The position numbers and the translations under genes are program-made. Positions 18,470 through 22,878 of a stretch of 22,878 nucleotides of DNA are shown here, in pieces. The notes under the pieces are model-generated. The model had not been told where the DNA came from. It worked only from the letters and a program-made list of their open reading frames with translations, and made no database searches. Origin of the DNA: a virus; the IMG/VR virus record IMGVR_UViG_3300026097_000111, positions 1 through 22,878 of that record. One strand, written 5' to 3'. The number at the start of each line of letters is the position of its first letter. Positions within the stretch are counted from its first letter, which is position 1.

Positions 18470-18526
18470 CAGCGCAGGGACGCAGGTACCGGGGCGGGCC
18501 GGCCCTGCGCTGCCGACCCGCCCCGG
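18470..18526 (-). terminator. Hairpin with potential pseudoknot after the major capsid gene
   Basis: On the leftward transcript, CCGGGGCGGGTCGGC pairs with GCCGGCCCGCCCCGG (18512-18526 and 18489-18503; 15 bp, one G-U) around an 8-nt loop. The loop with its closing bases, CAGCGCAGGG (18503-18512), is exactly complementary to the downstream CCCTGCGCTG (18470-18479), so an H-type pseudoknot or alternative stem can form. There is no U-tract. It ends 15 nt before the GTG of the glycosyltransferase, so it could reduce readthrough from the abundant capsid message, stabilise the mRNA or affect glycosyltransferase translation. Confidence 0.72.
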
Positions 18527-18541
18527 AACTTACCAGTCAGA

Positions 18542-19729
18542 TCACGAACCGCCCTCGAAGTACTTGACGTTCGCGGACTGTCCGAGGTCACCCCAGACGC
18601 GCATGGCCACACGCCACACGACCTCATCCGTGTCGAAGGCGAAGTCGTCGCTACGCGCAACCTCGATACCCCCGACCTGACGCACGTGGTAGCTGCTCAT
18701 GTCACCGTAGATGACCGACTTGTTTCCGGCACCAACGGCGGGAGCGAACGGGTTCTCAACGATGCGCTCGCCGAGGATGCGGGGCTCACCAGCAGCCCCG
18801 TACTCGAACAGGTAGCGCCCGTCGCCGTCCCTGAGCTTGCGGACCGCACCGAGGGTCGCACGGCTCATTTGGAGGGCCGTGGCCGGACGCGCCGCAACAG
18901 CCGAGTCGACCGAGTGGAGCAGGTCGATCAGGTTGTCAGCGGTAAACGCACCAGCGACAGAAGTGCCACCCGTGACGCCCGAACCAGCGGCGTCGAAGAT
19001 GCCCTGCGGCTCGACGGTGCCCGTGCCGACCGCGAGAAGGTCGTTGACCTTGTACCCGACAGCCTCACCGGCCTGACGGGCGAGGTACGGAACCAGCGGA
19101 ATGCCGCTGTCCTCGATGATCTCGCGGCTCGTCTTCAGAAGAACGCCCACCTTCTGCGCCTTCAGGGTGAAGGACTCGCCGGTCGGGTTGGAGACGGCGT
19201 ACTGCGCGCCCTCAGCGGTCGCCGTGGCGGCCGAGAAAGCGGTCTGACGCGGAACCTTGATGTCGTTCCCCGACGCCGTGTTCAGGATGGTGTACAGGCC
19301 CGGCTCGAACGCGGGGCCGGTGTACCGGAGAATCTCCTGAATCTGGTCGTAGAAGCCCTGCGGCACGAGCTCCGCGTCAGCGGACGTGCTCATCGGGCTG
19401 GAGCTGTCACGCATCTCGAAGACGTGACCGCGAATCTCGCCAGTCAGAAGGCTGCGGAGGATGTCGTTGTCCGTGGTCGTCTCGACCTTGGACTCGACGG
19501 TGGGAACCTCGATGCGGGCCTCAACGGCACGCGCCTCGCGCTCCGCGTCCTCACGGAAACGGTTGATGGACTCGTCGTAACGGTCAATGTCAGCGACGAT
19601 GCGGTCGTACTGCGCCTGCTCCTCACCCGAAAGGTCACGGGCCTCGGTAGCGGCGTGGTCAAGAAGGCTCTTGGCCTCCTCCCACGCACGGTTGCGCAGC
19701 TCAACCTGACGGTCGATGTACTGCTGCAT
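18542..19729 (-). CDS. Major capsid protein, HK97 family
   Basis: A 395-residue HK97-fold capsid subunit. Residues 1 to about 105 form a charged, coiled-coil delta/scaffold domain (GEEQAQYDRIVADIDRYDESINRFRED) that the prohead protease would remove, with maturation cleavage expected near residues 100-115. The mature part starts with the N-arm and carries QGFYDQIQEILRYTGPAFEPGL, the P-domain AKQV...TSREIIEDSGIPLVPYL style segment and the LAVGTGTVEPQGIF stretch usual in actinophage capsids. The C-terminal half ends with VVWRVAMRVWGDL. Whether the HK97 chain-mail crosslink (Lys-Asn) occurs cannot be decided. GGGGGTGA lies just upstream of the ATG. Leader and trailer both have unusual structure, described separately. 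Confidence 0.96.
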   Translation of the reverse strand: MQQYIDRQVELRNRAWEEAKSLLDHAATEARDLSGEEQAQYDRIVADIDRYDESINRFREDAEREARAVEARIEVPTVESKVETTTDNDILRSLLTGEIRGHVFEMRDSSSPMSTSADAELVPQGFYDQIQEILRYTGPAFEPGLYTILNTASGNDIKVPRQTAFSAATATAEGAQYAVSNPTGESFTLKAQKVGVLLKTSREIIEDSGIPLVPYLARQAGEAVGYKVNDLLAVGTGTVEPQGIFDAAGSGVTGGTSVAGAFTADNLIDLLHSVDSAVAARPATALQMSRATLGAVRKLRDGDGRYLFEYGAAGEPRILGERIVENPFAPAVGAGNKSVIYGDMSSYHVRQVGGIEVARSDDFAFDTDEVVWRVAMRVWGDLGQSANVKYFEGGS

Positions 19730-19770
19730 GTGTCACCCCCGTAGGGACTAGAAGGAAATGGTTTGTGGCT

Positions 19771-19810
19771 TCCGCGTGGTTAGCGGCAAGCGGTCCGCGT
19801 GGGTAGCGGC
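19771..19810. repeat. Tandem 17-bp direct repeats in the capsid gene leader
   Basis: The plus-strand copies TCCGCGTGGTTAGCGGC (19771-19787) and TCCGCGTGGGTAGCGGC (19794-19810) are 16/17 identical and start 23 bp apart. Each also contains a CCGC/GCGG inverted pair around a 7-nt loop. They lie in the 114-nt non-coding gap between protease and capsid genes, upstream of the capsid start. They could be a protein-binding pair, or two small hairpins in the mRNA leader. Confidence 0.8.
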
Positions 19811-19822
19811 ACATGCAAAAAG

Positions 19823-19831
19823 ATTATCGCA
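19823..19831 (-). promoter_or_regulatory. Possible extended -10 promoter for the capsid gene
   Basis: Minus-strand TGCGATAAT (19823-19831) fits an extended -10 (TGN plus GATAAT). It lies in the 114-nt gap before the capsid ATG. No good -35 box is present at 16-18 nt. If real, it would give extra capsid transcription with a leader of about 90 nt that contains the direct repeats. This is a weak call. Confidence 0.3.
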
Positions 19832-19843
19832 CGTTGGCGCTTG

Positions 19844-21292
19844 TCACCACTTCTTCGCAAGAAGGTCAACCTGCTTCTGCTTCAGACCAAGCAGGTCGGC
19901 AGGCTGCGGCTCCGGCGTCGGCTTCGCCTCGGTAATGGCGTTGATGAGCAGGTCGGCCTTCGACGGGTCCACCTGATCGCCATCGGCAAGCGCGTCGAGC
20001 ACCTCGTGAATCTCGTCCACGTCGATGCCGGTCCGCTCGGAAAGCTTCTCCAGCGACCGGACGGCAGCCTCGGTCTGCGGGTAAGCCGGGAATCCGGTGA
20101 CGACGGACACCTCATGCAGGTTGATGCCGTTCAGCGTCCGCTCCATCCCATCACCAGACCACTTATCACCGCCACGAGGGACCGTAAATCCGAAACTCAT
20201 GGTGGAAACGACGCCGGAGTTCATCAGGGCGCGCAAATCCCGTGCGGCCGTGGTGTCAGGCAGGTCAGCCTCCACCCGCAGGCCCGTCTCGTCCTCAGAA
20301 AGGCGGAGGGTGCCGGAACGCTTCGACGCCAGCACCATGTCCGAGTTGTGGTTGATGTAAAGCCGCACGTCCTTGGACCGCTGGCGGAGCGACTTGCGGA
20401 ATGCGCCGGGTGCGATGCGCTCGGTAAACGGGAGCGGCTCCGACGGCACGTTGAACTTCGCCGCATACCCGACAAACGTGTTCCCGTCCCCTTCGGCGCG
20501 AATCTCGCCCTCAAACGAACGGAACTCTGCCTTGGAACCCTTGGCACGCGGCTCAACGGGCGTCACCATCATCACACTCCTGTCGGCCTTTACCTGCTCG
20601 GCCTTGCGATCGAACCAAGCAACAGCATCAGAGTACCGCGCACCAGTTGGGATACCCCAAAGCAGATGTGCGACTGCCCCCGGCGTCGGATAACCATCTT
20701 GATCCGGTCGCGCACCTTCAGCGTCAAGGTCAACACGGTGACGTGCAGCCCACGCCGACGCACGAACAACCTTGTCCTCCGAAATCTCACCGCGAGCCAT
20801 AGCACGAGCATCCGCAACCGTCCGAGCAACAACACCGTCGCCCGACAGCCCCTCCTCGTGATACTCGACGCCCTGCTCAGCAGCCTCACGCATGTAACCC
20901 GGAAGACTTAGGTCCACATTCCGGCTTTCGTCGTCCTCACGCGGCTCCCAAGCGTCACAGTAGAAACCGCCGTCCACATACTCGTCCCACTTCGTGCATC
21001 GCGCACGACCGTCAGGCGCAACGTCCTCCTCGTTGAAGAACACGCAGTTGCCGCACGCACGGCCCTCCGGCACATCTTCTGCTGTGGCAGGCCGGTAGGC
21101 GTCGGGAAGGTCGCGCACATAATCCTTCTTCTTGCGCTCACCCTCGTAGCTGCTTCCCTCCGACTGTGCGATAGCGAGCGCTTGGTCGATTGCGCCCTGA
21201 TTCGTGTCGTGGCAGCCCATCACCTCACCGTCGTCCTTTACGGTGGCCCACCCTGCGCAGTCTGCGGCTTCGTCGGTGATGAAGTATGGCAT
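19844..21292 (-). CDS. Prohead protease with N-terminal accessory domains
   Basis: A 482-residue fusion. Residues 1-45 match a small segment (ITDEAADCAGWATVKDDGEVMGC) often found at the N-termini of phage capsid-assembly proteins. Residues 78-118 hold a four-cysteine cluster (C80, C83, C99, C112), a possible metal or Fe-S site. Residues 125-235 carry a helical domain with RASAWAARHRVDLDAEG and LLWGIPTG, common in phage head proteins. The S78 HK97 prohead protease domain is at about 255-410, with His315 in YINHNSD and Ser366 in VSTMSFGF. The C-terminal 70 residues are helical, perhaps a scaffold. It should cleave capsid delta domains during maturation. Start ATG 21292 overlaps the previous stop by one base. 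The total is about twice the length of a simple prohead protease. Confidence 0.9.
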   Translation of the reverse strand: MPYFITDEAADCAGWATVKDDGEVMGCHDTNQGAIDQALAIAQSEGSSYEGERKKKDYVRDLPDAYRPATAEDVPEGRACGNCVFFNEEDVAPDGRARCTKWDEYVDGGFYCDAWEPREDDESRNVDLSLPGYMREAAEQGVEYHEEGLSGDGVVARTVADARAMARGEISEDKVVRASAWAARHRVDLDAEGARPDQDGYPTPGAVAHLLWGIPTGARYSDAVAWFDRKAEQVKADRSVMMVTPVEPRAKGSKAEFRSFEGEIRAEGDGNTFVGYAAKFNVPSEPLPFTERIAPGAFRKSLRQRSKDVRLYINHNSDMVLASKRSGTLRLSEDETGLRVEADLPDTTAARDLRALMNSGVVSTMSFGFTVPRGGDKWSGDGMERTLNGINLHEVSVVTGFPAYPQTEAAVRSLEKLSERTGIDVDEIHEVLDALADGDQVDPSKADLLINAITEAKPTPEPQPADLLGLKQKQVDLLAKKW

Positions 21293-21561
21293 CAGCAGGA
21301 CTTTTGGAAGACAACATACGAAAGGTTGTGGCCGGTCTTGCTAGACACCGCGTACACACGGTCAAGAGGGTTCAGGTCAAGCCGAAGGTTCTCCAACTTG
21401 TTCAACTGCATCCCGGTCGTCGGAGTCGCATCCGGACCGCCGATAAAAACTTCGTCCGTGTTGTCATCGTTGTGCAACTGGATGGAGAACGGCATGACGC
21501 ACGTCTCAGGGATTTCCGTCGCCGCAGTACCAACCGCGACACGACCGCTGTTCACCGGCAT
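21292..21561 (-). CDS. Small conserved protein between portal and protease
   Basis: An 89-residue mainly beta protein with the pattern NSGRVAVGTAATEIPE...PFSIQLHNDDNTDEVFIGGPDATPTTGMQLNKLENLRLDLNPLDRVYAVSSKTGHNLSYVV. It recalls small all-beta phage virion proteins, such as head decoration or spike elements, that display a GGPD loop. No enzymatic motif. It is linked by one-base overlaps to both the portal (TAATG) and protease (TGATG) genes, so it is expressed with the head proteins. Head decoration is a guess from composition and position. Confidence 0.75.
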   Translation of the reverse strand: MPVNSGRVAVGTAATEIPETCVMPFSIQLHNDDNTDEVFIGGPDATPTTGMQLNKLENLRLDLNPLDRVYAVSSKTGHNLSYVVFQKSC

Positions 21562-22868
21562 TACTCGGCCTCCTCAACAGGCTCAGGCGGAGCCTGCACC
21601 TGAACGGAAGGCAGGCCGAACGAATCCACGTCAATGTCCAGAAGCTCAGCAATTGACTCCGGCGTGTAACCAGAAATCGCCAGCGACTGCGCCACCGACG
21701 CCTTCTGCTTCATTGAAATGACCCCGGCGTCCGTAAGCGGAATGTTCTGGAGCGGCACCCGGTACTGGTCGCCGTCGTCCACCGGACCCATGTCCTCCAG
21801 CCGGCGTACGTCATTTACCGACATGAACCCGGCCAGCAGCGCCGTGTTGTACGACGAATACCGGGTGGCAAGGTCGGCGCGGACGATGGACGACATGTTG
21901 AACTTGATAAACGAGTTCGGGTTCTCCAGCAGCATCGCAAAGTGGTCTTCCAGCATCTCAACGTACGGCTGGATCGTGTGCTGCCGGAAGAACAACTGCT
22001 GCTGCTCGATGGATGCGAACGCCATCGCCGCGTTCTCCGACACGCCCAGCATGAACGGCGGCACACGAAAGATACGGGCAACCTCCTCTACAGCGAACTT
22101 CCGCTGGTCGACAAGCTGCGAAGCGGAAGGGTCGACGGTGAGCGGGTTGAACTTCCCCCCGCCCCAAAGCATCCCGACGCGGTGCGCACGGCGCGGACCC
22201 TGATGCACAGAGTTCCACGTCTCCCGAATCTCCTTGCGCTGCTCAGGGGAGAGCTTGTCGGGGAACTCCAGCACACCGCCCGCGTACGCGCCGTTGCCGA
22301 AGAACTGTGCTGCGTACTCCTCTAGAGCGAGCCCGAGGCCGAGCGCTTCCTTTGCCTGATCGATGCGTGACACGCCGCGCAGCTTGCCGGGCATGAGCAT
22401 CTCGGTCAGGTGAAGCATCCGGTCGTCGGTGACCCGCTGGTTCTCCGCAATGATGTAAACCTTGCGGCCGTTCTCCTTCTCAATGCGAACCTGCTTCGGG
22501 TTTAGCGGCGTCAGCTCAACAATCTCGTTGCCGGACCGGCTAATCAGGACGAAAGCGTTGCCGTCAAGCAGCAGGGAGATGAGCACTTGCTTCCAGAACG
22601 TCGTCTTTGGCATTTCGGTGGAAGGACGGTCGACCCAGCCGTCCTTCGGCCGGTACGGGAACCGCTGGCCGTCACGACGGATGAACTGGTCGTACGGCAA
22701 CGTCGAAATCGTGTCGGAAATAAGCCGGACACAGGCGTAAACGGCGGACAACTTCAGAGACGTGTCTTCGTTGACCGTCATCCCGGAGGCAGACGGCTTC
22801 TCAAACAGCATCCCTGACCCGAAAAGGGTCTGGTAAGCGCCGCGACGCTCGAAAAGGTTATTCAGCAC
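21561..22868 (-). CDS. Portal protein, HK97 family
   Basis: A 435-residue portal, the dodecameric ring through which DNA enters and leaves the head. The N-terminal part has LKLSAVYACVRLISDTISTLPYDQF (about residues 38-62), the middle has LTPLNPKQVRIEKENGRKVYII and LHLTEMLMPGKLRG, and the most diagnostic block is LVDQRKFAVEEVARIFRVPPFMLGV (about residues 245-270), the HK97-family core. A helical MKQKASVAQSLAISGYTPESIAELLDID stretch leads to the acidic end. The start used is GTG at 22868 with GGAG 5 nt before it. The frame remains open to the window edge, so a few more residues cannot be excluded. The terminase genes would be expected just beyond the right edge. Confidence 0.94.
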   Translation of the reverse strand: MLNNLFERRGAYQTLFGSGMLFEKPSASGMTVNEDTSLKLSAVYACVRLISDTISTLPYDQFIRRDGQRFPYRPKDGWVDRPSTEMPKTTFWKQVLISLLLDGNAFVLISRSGNEIVELTPLNPKQVRIEKENGRKVYIIAENQRVTDDRMLHLTEMLMPGKLRGVSRIDQAKEALGLGLALEEYAAQFFGNGAYAGGVLEFPDKLSPEQRKEIRETWNSVHQGPRRAHRVGMLWGGGKFNPLTVDPSASQLVDQRKFAVEEVARIFRVPPFMLGVSENAAMAFASIEQQQLFFRQHTIQPYVEMLEDHFAMLLENPNSFIKFNMSSIVRADLATRYSSYNTALLAGFMSVNDVRRLEDMGPVDDGDQYRVPLQNIPLTDAGVISMKQKASVAQSLAISGYTPESIAELLDIDVDSFGLPSVQVQAPPEPVEEAE

Positions 22869-22878
22869 TCTGGCTCCG

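Noticed and set aside
18224-19744. Plus-strand open frame of 506 codons opposite the capsid gene
   Set aside because: The capsid protein is certain; the opposing frame reads as low-complexity Arg/Leu/Val and has no ribosome binding site.
1-22878. CRISPR arrays, insertion sequences and rRNA genes
   Set aside because: No regularly spaced short repeats, transposase-like frames, terminal inverted repeats with target duplications or rRNA sequence were seen. The only coding repeats are the propeller blades.

Overview
This window reads as a piece of a tailed double-stranded DNA phage or prophage (HK97-type capsid, siphovirus-like tail) from a high-GC host, most likely an actinobacterium. The basis is the GC-rich sequence, frequent GTG starts, strong purine-rich ribosome binding sites, stop/start overlaps between most genes, and protein families typical of actinobacteriophages. 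Host genus, and whether it is a free phage or an integrated one, cannot be told: no integrase, terminase or repressor is in view. Every credible gene is on the minus strand, so the map is read from right to left.

Head and neck (22868 down to 14942): portal, a small conserved protein, a multi-domain prohead protease, and the major capsid protein. Then comes an accessory cassette of two glycosyltransferases and a SAM-dependent-methyltransferase-like protein, followed by a gp6-like head-tail connector and a tail-terminator-like protein. Tail (14945 down to 5900): a small acidic protein, the major tail protein, a pair of tail assembly chaperone genes joined by an apparent -1 slippery site, an HK97 gp10-like protein in an unusual place, and a 918-residue tape measure. 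These are followed by a 48-residue protein, a spike-base-like protein, a seven-bladed beta-propeller protein, a small protein, a glycine-rich fibre, a small fibre-associated protein, one hub-like minor tail protein and a second glycine-rich fibre. Lysis (5900 down to 4615): three small membrane proteins (one clearly holin-like, in overlapping frames) and a PGRP/amidase_2 endolysin. After this come a small helix-turn-helix protein, a metallophosphoesterase, a 42-residue protein and a small HExxH metallopeptidase.

A non-coding junction (2455-2787) separates this late block from an early block. It holds a degenerate tRNA-like element, a 46-bp near-perfect palindrome, two tandem GTCAA-N5-TTGAC palindromes overlapping promoter-like hexamers, and a perfect 14-bp inverted repeat in the leader of the next gene. 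The early block (2454 down to 7) starts with a helix-turn-helix protein. It continues with small coiled-coil proteins, a RecB-like PD-(D/E)XK exonuclease, a 54-residue protein and a Rad52-like annealing protein, which together form a two-component recombination module, and ends with two more small proteins.

Four genes of 42-54 codons (958-1122, 3072-3200, 10535-10681, 13903-14040) are supported by overlaps with their neighbours. The points most worth a second look are the propeller gene, whose first and last blades are 53/54 identical in DNA and which follows a spike-base homologue; the possible virion-modification cassette behind a hairpin/pseudoknot after the capsid gene; the chaperone frameshift site; and the operator-like junction.
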